A stretch of DNA of 64,000 nt from positions 1 through 64,000 of the forward strand of contig JAFUEE010000083.1 of NCBI GenBank assembly GCA_017464085.1. The letters are read 5' to 3'. The stretch comes from Pseudomonadota bacterium (GTDB taxonomy: Bacteria > Myxococcota_A > Bradymonadia > UBA4248). Made by a program: the position numbers and the translations under genes. Numbering within the stretch: the stretch's first letter is position 1; every line of letters begins with the position of its first letter. The notes beneath the pieces are model-generated. The model was given only the letters and a program-made list of their open reading frames with translations. It did no database searches and was not told where the DNA came from. Below, in pieces: positions 43,079-51,757 of the stretch.

Positions 43079-45907
43079 ATGTGCGATTCCCACGATTCAA
43101 GTCCAGCAAAGCGCGATATTATCCATATTCAGAATGCCACTGAAAATAATCTCGCTCACGTTTCCTTAGATATTCCCAAATATGCCTTTACCGTCATCAC
43201 GGGGCCAAGCGGTTCCGGGAAATCGACGCTCGCGTTTGACACGCTCTATATGGAAGCCCGGCGGCGATATCTCGACACGCTCTCGATGTATGCCCGTCAG
43301 TTCGTCGGCGCGATCAAGCGCCCGACAGTCGAGAAAATCAGCGGCATCTCCCCATCCATCGCCGTCATACAGGGCACGGCTGGCAACAATCCGCGCTCGA
43401 CCGTAGGCACAGTCACAGAAGTCTACGATTTTATCCGACTATTGTGGGGACGCGCGGGGGTCCAGGTCTGCCCCAAATGCAATATCGAAGTGTCCGCAAC
43501 GACCGCCGAGGCGATCATCCGCCGCCTGATGTCGTGGCCAGAGCGGACGCGCGCCATCATTTACGCGCCGATCGTGCAGCAGCGCAAAGGCATGCACGAG
43601 GAGCTGCTCAAAAAGCTCAGGCAATCCGGATACTCTCATGTGCGGATCGACGGCAAGATGTTCGACCTCTCGGAAATCGGCCAGCTCAACAAAAATATCC
43701 GCCATACGATCGAGCTTGTCATCGACCGCGTCGTCATCACAGCCGAAGCTCAGCCGCGCATCTCCGACAGCATCATCGCCGCGCTCAGGCACGGCGGCGG
43801 CCAATGCCTCGTGGAACGCCTGGTGCCCGACGCGCCCTCGCAGATGATGATATTCAGCGAAAAAGCGACCTGCCCTCGCTGCGGCCTCTCTTTCCCCGAG
43901 CTGTCGCCGGACATGCTCGCGTTCAACAAGCCGACCGGCGCCTGCCGCGCATGCAACGGCACAGGCATCCAGCGCGTGATGCGCCAGGAATGGCTCATCG
44001 GAGACCCGGCGCTGCCCCTCGTCGCCGCACAAGGCAAGCCCATGGGCCTGCAGATCCTCAACGGCGTCGATGAGGAAGACATCTGGTCCGCCTGCGAAAA
44101 AGCCGCCAAAGCAGCGCTCAAGTCTGCCGGAATCAAGCCGAGCGCCTCATGGGGCTCCCTGCCGTCACAGGCCCAGGAAACATTCCTCACCACGCTGACG
44201 AACAAGCTCGGCGATCTCCTGTCCGACTGCGACAATGACCTCTATGACCACATCCTCAACTTCAGCGATATCATCCCCTGCGCGGAATGCAACGGCTCTC
44301 GCTTGCACCTCTACGCGCGCAACGTCTTCTTTGCCGGAGAAAGCATCGCAGCGATTCAAAATAGGACGATTGACGAGGCCATATCATTTTTTGAACATGT
44401 GACGACCGGGGAGCTCGACCCGGTCGCTGCCAGGATTGTCGAGGACCTCAGGCCATCGCTTCTGGAGCGCCTGAAGTTCGTGTCCCGCGTCGGCCTGGGC
44501 TATCTTCAGCTTTCGCGCGCCGCCACGACGCTTTCCGGCGGAGAGATGCAGCGCGTCCGCCTGGCAGGGCTTCTGGGCAACGGCCTGACCGCAGTCACCT
44601 ATATCCTCGATGAGCCGTCCATCGGCCTGCACGCGCGCGACCAGGCGCGTCTCATCGGCGTCCTCAAAGACCTGCGCGACCGAGGCAACACCGTCATCGT
44701 CGTCGAGCACGATGACGCGACCATGCGCGCCTGCGATTATCTCGTCGATATCGGCCCCAAAGCCGGAAAAGCCGGCGGCAATGTCGTCTATGCAGGCCCC
44801 ATCGACAAGCTCGCGCATGCCCAAAATTCACTCACGGCAGACTATCTTCTCGGGCGAAAGACCGTCGAACTTCCCGAACACCGGCGCTCGCTCGACAAAG
44901 GCTGGATCCACATCCGGAACGCACACAAAAATAACCTCAAGCATATCGATGTCGATATCCCGCTCGGCTGCATCGTCTGCGTCACCGGCGTGAGCGGCTC
45001 CGGCAAATCCACGCTCATCAACGACCTTCTGCTGCCGCATGTCAAAAACTTCCTCGCAGGCAGGCCGACCCGCTGCGAATCTTATGACACCATCGAAGGT
45101 CTCGAACAGATCGGCCGCGTCCTCGATGTCGACCAGCACCCGATCGGCAAGACGCCGCGCTCAAATCCCGCAACCTATACAAAAGTCTTCGACCTCATCC
45201 GCGCGCTGTTCGCCGCCACCCCCGATGCCAAGATGTACGGCTACAGCGCCTCACGCTTCAGCTTCAACGTCTCGAACACCAAACAGGGCGGCCGCTGCGA
45301 GACTTGCGCCGGCGCAGGCGTCCGAACCATCGAGATGAAATTCCTCTCGAACACCTATGTCCCATGCGAAGACTGTCGCGGCAAACGCTTCAATGAAGCC
45401 ACGCTCCGCGTCCGTTACCTCGGCAAAAATATCGCCGAAGTCCTCGACATGTCTTTTGCCGAAGCGCTCAAACACTTCGAAGGACAGACAAAAATCGAAA
45501 AAATACTCCGCTCCGTCTGCGATGTCGGCCTCGGATACATCAAGCTCGGACAGCCAAGCCCCACGCTCTCCGGCGGCGAAGCGCAGCGCATGAAACTTTC
45601 CAAAGAAATCGCCAAAACTTCGCGCACCAAGACGCTCTTCGTCTTCGACGAGCCCTCCACCGGCCTGCACGCCGACGACGTGCGACAGCTCATCGGCGTC
45701 CTCTCCACCCTCGCGGATCTCGACCACACCATCCTCATCATCGAGCATAACCTCGACATCATCAAATCGGCAGACTACATCATCGATATCGGCCCTGAAC
45801 CCGGCAAGGACGGCGGCCAGATCGTCGCATGCGGCACGCCCGAACAGATCGCAGGCCATCCAGAGTCGCACACCGGCAGATTCCTCGCCCCTCTGCTCAG
45901 AACCTGA
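43079..45907 (+). CDS. uvrA: Excinuclease ABC subunit A
   Basis: A 942-residue UvrA, the damage-recognition ATPase of nucleotide excision repair. Both ABC modules are complete: Walker A GPSGSGKST (~41) and GVSGSGKST (~640), signatures TLSGGEMQR (~490) and TLSGGEAQR (~830), and Walker B ILDEPSIGLH and VFDEPSTGLH. The UvrB-binding domain is present (~130-245), which argues against the UvrA2 form. Zinc-finger cysteines are in CPRCGLSFPEL..CRACNGTG, CAECNG and CETCAG..CEDCRG. The NPRSTVGTVTEVYDF motif is typical. The ATG has no clear Shine-Dalgarno sequence. Length is normal. Confidence 0.95.
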   Translation: MCDSHDSSPAKRDIIHIQNATENNLAHVSLDIPKYAFTVITGPSGSGKSTLAFDTLYMEARRRYLDTLSMYARQFVGAIKRPTVEKISGISPSIAVIQGTAGNNPRSTVGTVTEVYDFIRLLWGRAGVQVCPKCNIEVSATTAEAIIRRLMSWPERTRAIIYAPIVQQRKGMHEELLKKLRQSGYSHVRIDGKMFDLSEIGQLNKNIRHTIELVIDRVVITAEAQPRISDSIIAALRHGGGQCLVERLVPDAPSQMMIFSEKATCPRCGLSFPELSPDMLAFNKPTGACRACNGTGIQRVMRQEWLIGDPALPLVAAQGKPMGLQILNGVDEEDIWSACEKAAKAALKSAGIKPSASWGSLPSQAQETFLTTLTNKLGDLLSDCDNDLYDHILNFSDIIPCAECNGSRLHLYARNVFFAGESIAAIQNRTIDEAISFFEHVTTGELDPVAARIVEDLRPSLLERLKFVSRVGLGYLQLSRAATTLSGGEMQRVRLAGLLGNGLTAVTYILDEPSIGLHARDQARLIGVLKDLRDRGNTVIVVEHDDATMRACDYLVDIGPKAGKAGGNVVYAGPIDKLAHAQNSLTADYLLGRKTVELPEHRRSLDKGWIHIRNAHKNNLKHIDVDIPLGCIVCVTGVSGSGKSTLINDLLLPHVKNFLAGRPTRCESYDTIEGLEQIGRVLDVDQHPIGKTPRSNPATYTKVFDLIRALFAATPDAKMYGYSASRFSFNVSNTKQGGRCETCAGAGVRTIEMKFLSNTYVPCEDCRGKRFNEATLRVRYLGKNIAEVLDMSFAEALKHFEGQTKIEKILRSVCDVGLGYIKLGQPSPTLSGGEAQRMKLSKEIAKTSRTKTLFVFDEPSTGLHADDVRQLIGVLSTLADLDHTILIIEHNLDIIKSADYIIDIGPEPGKDGGQIVACGTPEQIAGHPESHTGRFLAPLLRT

Positions 45908-45919
45908 TCCTTTTTATTG

Positions 45920-45980
45920 TCCCGGCTATCTGCGATACGCCGGGACGCGCGGCCTATCTGCGATACGTCCGCGCTTTTTT
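45920..45980. repeat. Two bulged TA-TA hairpins after uvrA
   Basis: Copy one is 45920-45945 (outer TCCCGGC/GCCGGGA, inner TATC/GATA, loop TGC, bulged C). Copy two is 45947-45974 (outer eight positions with one C-T mismatch, inner TATC/GATA, loop TGC, bulged C at 45966). Confidence 0.85.
45947..45980 (+). terminator. Terminator formed by the second hairpin after uvrA
   Basis: The long outer stem ends directly in six T (45975-45980), in the 102-bp gap between uvrA and the methylthiotransferase gene. Confidence 0.8.
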
Positions 45981-46009
45981 CTGCAAATCGCCCGAAGGCT
46001 GTTTCCGCC

Positions 46010-47344
46010 ATGCTCAGAATTGCTTTTCATTACCTCGGATGCCGGCTCAATGAAGCCGAAAATGAACAGCTCGCGCGCGCTTTTGTCGCTTCCGGCCACG
46101 AAATGTGCGCGCTCGAAGACCACCCGGATGTCATCCTGCTCAACACCTGCGGCGTCACCTCGGAAGCCATGCGCAAATCACGCAACCTCGCGCGCCGCAT
46201 GGCCGCGCTCCACCCCAGGCTGCTCATCCTCATGGGATGCGCCGTCGATCTCATGGAAACCGGCGAAAATCCGCTCTCAGATGACGAGCTTCAGGCCGCC
46301 GCAGACGAAAATACCGCCGATGCCGAACCGCTCAGCGTCGTGCGCATCCTCAGCAAAGACAAGCCCAATGCCGCCCAGATCATACATCAGGCCATTGCCG
46401 ACTGCCAATGGGCGCAGGATATCGCCCCGGAACCGCCTCAACCGCCCTCGTACAAGCTCCGCATGCGAAGCTTCATCAAGATTCAGGACGGCTGCAACAA
46501 CAAATGCACCTACTGCGCCGTCCGCCTGGCGCGCGGTCCCGAACGCTCCGAACCCGCACAGAAAATCATCGACGAAATCAACACCTGCCTCAGGCTAGGC
46601 GAACGCGAGATCGTACTCACGGGCGTGCAGCTCGGCGCTTACAGACAAGGCGCATACGTCCTCAAAGACCTCATCACAGACATACTCGCGCAAACCCCCG
46701 TGGAACGCCTGCGCCTCAGCTCCATCGAGCCCTGGCACATCCGCCCGGAACTCTGGGCCTTCTGGAAAGACACTCGCCTCTGCCCGCATTTCCACATTCC
46801 CGTCCAGAGCGGCAGCGATGATGTGCTCACCGCTATGAAGCGCCGCACCCCCATCGACGGCTACCTGCAAAAACTCGAAGCAATCCGCGCCGATATTCCC
46901 AATGTGCGCATCTCCACAGACCTCATCGTCGGCTTCCCCGGAGAAACCGAAGACATGTGGCAGGAAACGCTTGAATTTATAAGAAACGCATCCTTTGATG
47001 ACGTGCACCTGTTCAGGTTCTCCGCAAGGCCGAACACACTGGCCGCCCTGCTGCCCGATCCAGTTCCCCCCGATATCAAGCGCAAACGCTGGAACGAAGC
47101 CGAAACACTCATTGAATCTATTAAAGCGCAGAGGCTCAACCAAACAGTCGGCTCAAAGCTTCATATACTTTGGGAACAAATGCTTTCTACAGATGATAAA
47201 TATATACTTTGGCAGGGCTATTCAGAAAACTATCTGCGCATCACAAGAAAATTCCCAAAAGAAATCAATATGCGCGGCACGATTTCAGAAGATATATTTC
47301 AATCAGAAGATATCAATTTAAATATATCCAGAACACAGGGTTAA
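46010..47344 (+). CDS. mtaB: MtaB-type tRNA methylthiotransferase (radical SAM)
   Basis: A 444-residue protein of the methylthiotransferase family. The N-terminal UPF0004 domain has its three cluster cysteines at 11 (YLGCRLNEAENE), 47 (LLNTCGVTSEA) and 77 (LMGCAVD). The radical SAM cysteines are 162, 166 and 169 (DGCNNKCTYCAV). Conserved FHIPVQSGSDDVL, MKRR and TDLIVGFPGET follow, and the last ~70 residues take the place of a TRAM domain. By known MtaB/YqeV relatives it would convert t6A37 to ms2t6A37 in tRNAs decoding ANN codons. MiaB (i6A) is an alternative, but the first motif is MtaB-like. The start at 46010 is set by family alignment. The last ~60 codons are more AT-rich than the rest. 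Confidence 0.88.
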   Translation: MLRIAFHYLGCRLNEAENEQLARAFVASGHEMCALEDHPDVILLNTCGVTSEAMRKSRNLARRMAALHPRLLILMGCAVDLMETGENPLSDDELQAAADENTADAEPLSVVRILSKDKPNAAQIIHQAIADCQWAQDIAPEPPQPPSYKLRMRSFIKIQDGCNNKCTYCAVRLARGPERSEPAQKIIDEINTCLRLGEREIVLTGVQLGAYRQGAYVLKDLITDILAQTPVERLRLSSIEPWHIRPELWAFWKDTRLCPHFHIPVQSGSDDVLTAMKRRTPIDGYLQKLEAIRADIPNVRISTDLIVGFPGETEDMWQETLEFIRNASFDDVHLFRFSARPNTLAALLPDPVPPDIKRKRWNEAETLIESIKAQRLNQTVGSKLHILWEQMLSTDDKYILWQGYSENYLRITRKFPKEINMRGTISEDIFQSEDINLNISRTQG

Positions 47345-47348
47345 AAAG

Positions 47349-47501
47349 ATGGGCATATATATCAATCCTGGCAATGAAGCATTCCGGGTAAAACGGCATG
47401 GCAAAAAGGTGCGGTCACTCTCTTTCACTCCGGAAAGAGACCATCTGCAGGGTGCTGACACTCTCTTTCACTCCGGAAAGGGACCATCTGCAGGATGCTG
47501 A
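47349..47501 (+). pseudogene. 5' stub of an AAA-ATPase-like / PD-(D/E)XK gene truncated by a repeat array
   Basis: From the ATG at 47349 the sequence reads MGIYINPGNEAFRVKRHGKKV, matching the first residues of the intact gene at 34641 (MGIYINPGNESFRVIRQGKYV). Homology then stops where the 43-bp hairpin array begins. The frame runs through the array's start to a TGA at 47499. At most ~50 residues could be made, lacking all functional domains. It begins four bases after the methylthiotransferase stop codon. Confidence 0.75.
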
Positions 47502-47710
47502 CACCCTCTTTCACGCAAGAAAGAGACTATCTGCAGGGTGCTGACACTCTCTTTCACGCAAGAAAGAGACCATCTGCAGGGTGCTGACACCCTCTTTCAC
47601 GCAAGAAAGAGACCATCTGCTGGGGGCTGACACTCTCTTTCTCTCCGGAAAGAGACTATCTGCTGGGTGTTGACACTCTCTTTCACACAAGAAAGAGACT
47701 ATCTGCGGGG
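47416..47710. repeat. Tandem hairpin array, seven units of exactly 43 bp
   Basis: The landmark CAC(T/C)CTCTTTC recurs at 47416, 47459, 47502, 47545, 47588, 47631 and 47674. Each unit contains a hairpin with arms CTCTTTC and GAAAGAG (one unit has GAAAGGG), a six-base loop that varies (ACTCCG, ACGCAA, TCTCCG, ACACAA), then a conserved AC(C/T)ATCTGC. Loop change with stem conservation suggests the structure matters. The whole unit is conserved, so it is not a CRISPR array with unique spacers. Confidence 0.9.
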
Positions 47711-47793
47711 AGCGTCATCTTGTGCCATATCTACTGCGTTGAGCGCTGCACGCCATCTCGTCAAGGCAAAGATGAAGCAGCTGAAAACCCTCC

Positions 47794-47823
47794 TTGACAA
47801 AATTTTACGCCTTATTGTACACT
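47794..47823 (+). promoter_or_regulatory. Strong sigma70-type promoter with overlapping inverted repeat
   Basis: TTGACA (47794-47799) and TACACT (47818-47823) are 18 bases apart. The inverted repeat CACTAA / TTAGTG (47820-47825 and 47833-47838) overlaps the -10 and the expected start point and could be an operator. The small lipoprotein gene begins at 47892. Confidence 0.6.
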
Positions 47824-47891
47824 AAACTCAAATTAGTGATTATCCTTAAGTGAGGGCATGGTGAGTAAGCTGGCAATCCTAGGAGGAAAGC

Positions 47892-48068
47892 ATGAGAAAG
47901 CGTTATTTTTTATGTATCACAGCATCACTGTTTCTAGTATCGTGTGGCAGCACACAACTTGAGGTGGGAGATAATGACACCTCCATAGTTAAATTAGAAA
48001 GAGACTTATCCGAAGCTCGACGAGATTTAAGAACGCGCGAGAAATGTCTTGGGGTATCTCATCTCTAA
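47892..48068 (+). CDS. Small 58-residue lipoprotein
   Basis: A short frame with strong expression signals: AGGAGGAAAGC directly before the ATG and a consensus promoter ~70 bases upstream. The peptide begins MRKRYFLCITASLFLVSCGS, a compact signal peptide with lipobox VSC at Cys18. The mature 41 residues are polar and end in a charged helix (KLERDLSEARRDLRTREKCLG). It resembles the small entry-exclusion or lysis-type lipoproteins of mobile elements only in size. Alternatively it is the surviving 5' end of a longer decayed gene, since the region is full of gene remnants. It is followed after 27 bases by another lipoprotein gene. Confidence 0.6.
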   Translation: MRKRYFLCITASLFLVSCGSTQLEVGDNDTSIVKLERDLSEARRDLRTREKCLGVSHL

Positions 48069-48095
48069 CAGGTTGTCTGTAATAAGGAGGTCGCT

Positions 48096-48539
48096 ATGAA
48101 AAAGTTATTCGGCATAATCATGTTAGGCTGTCTGCTGAGCGCCTGTGGCAGCTCTATCCAGGACGCCAGTGACCGAGGAGAACTCAAACTCGCTGGCTAT
48201 GCACAGGAAGATTGGGTGACGCGTGAACTCACTATCCCCACAGAGGACGGTATGCTCACCATCAAATGTTATATTGATGAAAAAGCAAATGAGGTTTGTG
48301 AAGGGCAACTCGCTGACGGAAAGGTTGTAAGTTCAGAGCAGCTCGATGCGGCTATGTCTGTAACATTTGAAGACAGATCAGGTTTCATCGCTGACGCCTT
48401 AATAGACGGTTGTGAATCCAAGACTTTGCTTTTAAATATCGATCTTAAAACACAATTTGAGATGCCAGATATGCCACTCTGCTTTTATATTAATTCAGAT
48501 ACTCGCACTATTGCATGTGATGATGAGATTGTCTCTTAA
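48096..48539 (+). CDS. Small lipoprotein, unknown function
   Basis: A 147-residue predicted lipoprotein with AAGGAGG before the ATG and lipobox LSAC at Cys17. The mature domain has two cysteine pairs (KCYIDEKANEVCEG; DGCESK..LCFYIN..TIACDD), suggesting disulfides in the periplasm. No family is recognised. The TAA stop at 48537 is followed in the same frame by another 18 coding-looking codons (EEANKRNSAYRNALAANI), so the product may once have been longer and fused to the disrupted gene downstream. It belongs to the same transcript as the 58-residue lipoprotein. Confidence 0.65.
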   Translation: MKKLFGIIMLGCLLSACGSSIQDASDRGELKLAGYAQEDWVTRELTIPTEDGMLTIKCYIDEKANEVCEGQLADGKVVSSEQLDAAMSVTFEDRSGFIADALIDGCESKTLLLNIDLKTQFEMPDMPLCFYINSDTRTIACDDEIVS

Positions 48540-49206
48540 GAAGAAGCAAATAAAAGAAATAGCGCATACCGCAATGCTCTGGCCGCCAATATATAAAAGC
48601 AAAAAATGAAGCCCTTGATCAGTTCATCTCATTCAATCCTGGGCTAGTCAGCGAAGAATCCGAAACCATATATAGAACAATTGAGTATAGCTCACTAAAA
48701 ATCAAATTGCCCGCATGCGATTATGAATCATTTATTAATAGCAATCGTCCATTCTTATATATTGTAGAATTCAGGGGCATTGTAGATGACTTTTCCCGAG
48801 AAACGTGCACTTCACCGCTTGAATACAAAGTTTTCCTAAACAATCGGGAATTCTGGATGGAACAGTGCAACGAAACGCCAACCTATACAGCCCTGAACAG
48901 TCAAGAAGACCTGAACAATTATTTAAAAGATGCAGATGACTACTTGAAACAATATATACAATCCTCCAAACTTAATGAGATAGATTTTGAGCATTCCACT
49001 GTTTTAGTGCTTTTCGGCGGCTCGTATGGATCGACCGCCTATCCGCTCAATGTCGAAACCGTGTGTAAAGACGCACCAATCAACGTCTATATCGATCACT
49101 GTGTCGGCAAACCGATTCATCCATGAGTTGCCCGCTCATGCTGCTCCAAGTGCCCAAAGGCAACTATGATGTGAATTTTGTTCCGCGCAATCTCGTGTGC
49201 GAATAA
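48540..49206 (+). pseudogene. Disrupted gene with at least two frameshifts
   Basis: Coding-like sequence continues through three frames: EEANKRNSAYRNALAANI in the frame of the upstream gene, a shift near 48594 into YKAKNEALDQFISFNPGLVSEE.. that runs on through PACDYESFINSNRPFLYIVEFRG to a stop at 49126, and a further shift near 49120 into SCPLMLLQVPKGNYDVNFVPRNLVCE ending at 49206. The only start for the largest open part (48707-49126) is a TTG without Shine-Dalgarno sequence. Product and function are unknown. It may be the 3' part of the 48096 gene separated by a nonsense codon. This reading is from codon and amino-acid character, not from a known homologue. Confidence 0.55.
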
Positions 49207-49227
49207 TCCGCTAGCCCCCCCTGACAG

Positions 49228-49256
49228 CCCTGGCAACCACATCTCTGTTGCCGGGG
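49228..49256. terminator. Hairpin after the disrupted gene
   Basis: CCCTGGCAAC pairs with GTTGCCGGGG over ten positions including one T-G pair, around a nine-base loop. It lies 22 bases after the last coding-like frame. It lacks a T-run, so termination is uncertain. Confidence 0.4.
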
Positions 49257-49415
49257 CATCTATGATGTCATAAGCTCGTTTTTGGCTCACGACAGAATTG
49301 TCATATCAGATGACAACATTGTCCTATTGATATCTATCTTCTCCTTATCTATATCGATTGAGAACTTGGCGGAATACGTGTTTTTTCACGCCGCCCATTG
49401 ATAGAGGTTATTCCC

Positions 49416-50981
49416 ATGAAAACGACACACTTTGCATTTTTGAGCGGTCTGGCACTTTCGTCCATGATGCTTTTCGGATGCGGTTATGATGGGATGGACA
49501 GCGGCTATATGCCCAACTATGCCATGGATGCCGAAATAATGGCCGAAATGGCGGAACTTCTCGAAGCCGGAGAAGAATTGCCCATGGAACAGGCAGCGTT
49601 CACCAATACGCTCAACGCACCGCAGTCCACATTTGCCGCCGATGTCGATACCGCGTCCTATACGCTGTTCAGATATCGCATCCATAACGATATCGATCCC
49701 AGAAATACAGCAAATATCTATGGCGTCAAAGCACCATACCGCACCGAAGAGTTGATCAATTATTTTAAATATGATTATCCTGCCCCAGATGCAGACGAAG
49801 TCTTTTCAATCACGACAGAATATACCGACTGCCCGTGGAACAAAGACACCAAACTGCTCTTGATTGGCACACAGACGCGCAAGATTGAAGAGATTCCGCC
49901 CTCGAATCTCGTATTTCTGGTCGATGTCTCAGGCTCTATGAATGCCAAGAACAAACTCGACCTGCTAAAGCGCTCCCTCATGAAACTTCTGCCATCGCTC
50001 ACAAGCGCAGACAGGCTTTCGATCGTGACATACGCCGACGGTGAAAAAGTCGTCCTCGAGGGTGCCGATCCAGCCAAAGACAGCAAAAAAATCGAAAAAG
50101 CGATTAAAAACTTGTCGTCAGGCGGAGCGACCAATGGTGAGCGCGGCCTTGAAATGGCTTATGAAGTCGCTCAAAAGTTCTTCATCGAAGGCGGCAACAA
50201 CCGCATCATCATGGGCACAGACGGCGATCTCAATGTCGGCATCAGGTCAACAGATGACCTCAAAGCTTATGTCGAGAATAAACGCGATCACGGCATCTAT
50301 CTGTCCATTTTTGGTTTCGGCTATGACAATTACAACGATGCATTGATGGAAACCATCGCCGATAATGGCAATGGCAGCTATCACCATATCGATTGCGAAC
50401 TCGAAGCCGAGCGCGTCCTCGTCGAAGACCGCGCCTCTACCCTGTTTACGGTCGCCAAAGATGTCAAATATCAGGTCAGCTTCAACCCCGAAATGATCAA
50501 GGGCTATCGCCTGATCGGCTATGAAAACCGCACCATGGCCGCCGAAGACTTTGCCAACGACAAAAAAGACGGTGGCGAGATCGGTGCAAATCATCAGGTC
50601 ACAGTCCTGTATGAAATCGCAGAAAAAGGCTCAGCCGCCGCCATCGATGACTTCGATTCCTCGCTTTCGCCCCAGATGCCCGAGTTTAATCCCGGTGAAA
50701 TGGCAAAACTCTCCGTGCGCTATAAAAATCCCACAGGCGATTCCGCAAGCATCGAGAAAAATTATCCTCTCGACCTCACCGTGGGCGAGCTCACTCCCAA
50801 TATCGCTTTCGCGGCCGCTGTCGCCGAGATGGGCATGATCCTCAATGAATCTAAATATGTCGGCACATCCAGCCAACAGAGCATCAAGTCCTTGCTCGCA
50901 GTTCCGCCAAGCGAATTCCAGGATAAATATAAACTTGAATTCCAGGAACTCGTCGCACAATCATTCAAACTGATGAAATAA
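49416..50981 (+). CDS. VWA-domain lipoprotein (YfbK-like)
   Basis: A 521-residue predicted lipoprotein with lipobox FGC at Cys22. Residues ~55-160 match the N-terminal domain that accompanies this VWA family (FAADVDTASYTLFRYRI, RTEELINYFKYDYP, CPWN). The von Willebrand A domain spans ~165-340 with an intact metal site DVSGSM, plus GATNGERGLEMAY and IIMGTDGDLNVG. A C-terminal domain (~345-521) of the DUF3520 type follows. In relatives, these lipoproteins are thought to mediate protein-protein contacts at the envelope; the partner is unknown. The start at 49416 is chosen over an in-frame codon six residues earlier because it begins a proper signal peptide. It is a single-gene unit ending at a strong terminator. 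Confidence 0.88.
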   Translation: MKTTHFAFLSGLALSSMMLFGCGYDGMDSGYMPNYAMDAEIMAEMAELLEAGEELPMEQAAFTNTLNAPQSTFAADVDTASYTLFRYRIHNDIDPRNTANIYGVKAPYRTEELINYFKYDYPAPDADEVFSITTEYTDCPWNKDTKLLLIGTQTRKIEEIPPSNLVFLVDVSGSMNAKNKLDLLKRSLMKLLPSLTSADRLSIVTYADGEKVVLEGADPAKDSKKIEKAIKNLSSGGATNGERGLEMAYEVAQKFFIEGGNNRIIMGTDGDLNVGIRSTDDLKAYVENKRDHGIYLSIFGFGYDNYNDALMETIADNGNGSYHHIDCELEAERVLVEDRASTLFTVAKDVKYQVSFNPEMIKGYRLIGYENRTMAAEDFANDKKDGGEIGANHQVTVLYEIAEKGSAAAIDDFDSSLSPQMPEFNPGEMAKLSVRYKNPTGDSASIEKNYPLDLTVGELTPNIAFAAAVAEMGMILNESKYVGTSSQQSIKSLLAVPPSEFQDKYKLEFQELVAQSFKLMK

Positions 50982-51008
50982 TCCCTTTGATACGCACATA
51001 AATGACAC

Positions 51009-51059
51009 ACATAGCCCTCAGCAGGCACGCGCCAGCCGAGGGCTATGTTCGTTTTTTTT
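51009..51059 (+). terminator. Intrinsic terminator after the VWA lipoprotein gene
   Basis: ACATAGCCCTC pairs perfectly with GAGGGCTATGT over eleven bases, the loop itself containing a GGC/GCC pair, followed by TCG and eight T. Confidence 0.92.
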
Positions 51060-51135
51060 CATACAGATATGGTTGCGAAATGTGATACCTTTGGCCAAGG
51101 CATGATGCCTCTTTCCCATTGCCAAAGGTAGATCT

Positions 51136-51732
51136 ATGAAAAAACAAGACTTAAAAATTCGCGCTTTTGTAGCCCCCACGCCAACCGTCATCTCAGCTGC
51201 CTATGATGAAAATGGACGCGCCGATGCCTGCACGCTCGCGTTCGTCATGATGAGCAGCCACCATCCGCCCTGCGTCACCATCGCGATCAATGCAACAGCC
51301 AAGCGCAAGACGCTTAAAAGCATCCTCTCAAGCGGCGCATTCACAGTCGGCTATCCCAGCACCGATCAGGCCAAAGAAGCCGATTACCTCGGTGTCGAAA
51401 CGGGCTATCACGCCGACAAGCTCAAAGAAATCGGCTATACGACGACAGAAGCCAAATGCGTTCACGCTCCTGTCATCGACCAGATCAAACTCACGCTCGA
51501 ATGCAAGGTCGTGCATACCGTCACAGTGGGCAGCCATACCCAGATTACTGGCGAAATCGTGAATATCCAGGCATCTGAAGCTATCGTCGATGCCCAAGGC
51601 AAAGTCATGATGGATAAACTGAATCCCATCATTTATAATGAAGAAGCCTTCACCTATCATGCGCTTGGCGAATGCGTTTCGGAAGCATTCAAACCCGGCG
51701 CTGCGTTCAAGAAAGATCTCATGGGCAAATAA
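51136..51732 (+). CDS. Flavin reductase / flavoredoxin-like protein
   Basis: A 198-residue cytoplasmic protein of the flavin-reductase-like FMN-binding fold: FVAPTPTVISAAYDENGRADACTLAFVMMSSHHPPCVTIAI, the family-typical KSILSSGAFTVGYPS, and HTVTVGSHTQITGEIVNI. Flavoredoxins of this kind bind FMN and pass electrons, for example in sulfate reducers and methanogens. The physiological partner is not visible here. AAAGGTAG lies eight bases before the ATG. The lipoprotein gene that follows starts 25 bases after its stop and may be co-transcribed. Confidence 0.88.
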   Translation: MKKQDLKIRAFVAPTPTVISAAYDENGRADACTLAFVMMSSHHPPCVTIAINATAKRKTLKSILSSGAFTVGYPSTDQAKEADYLGVETGYHADKLKEIGYTTTEAKCVHAPVIDQIKLTLECKVVHTVTVGSHTQITGEIVNIQASEAIVDAQGKVMMDKLNPIIYNEEAFTYHALGECVSEAFKPGAAFKKDLMGK

Positions 51733-51757
51733 GTCACTCAAATCGGGAGCAGAACGC

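Noticed and set aside
43079-45907. UvrA2-type resistance protein
   Set aside because: The UvrB-binding segment is present and the length is 942 residues, as in canonical UvrA.
47416-47710. CRISPR array
   Set aside because: The period is regular, but the whole 43-bp unit is conserved. There are no unique spacers and no cas genes nearby.
48707-49126. Independent 139-residue gene
   Set aside because: Its only start is TTG without a ribosome-binding site, and coding character extends both upstream and downstream in other frames, so a disrupted longer gene is more likely.
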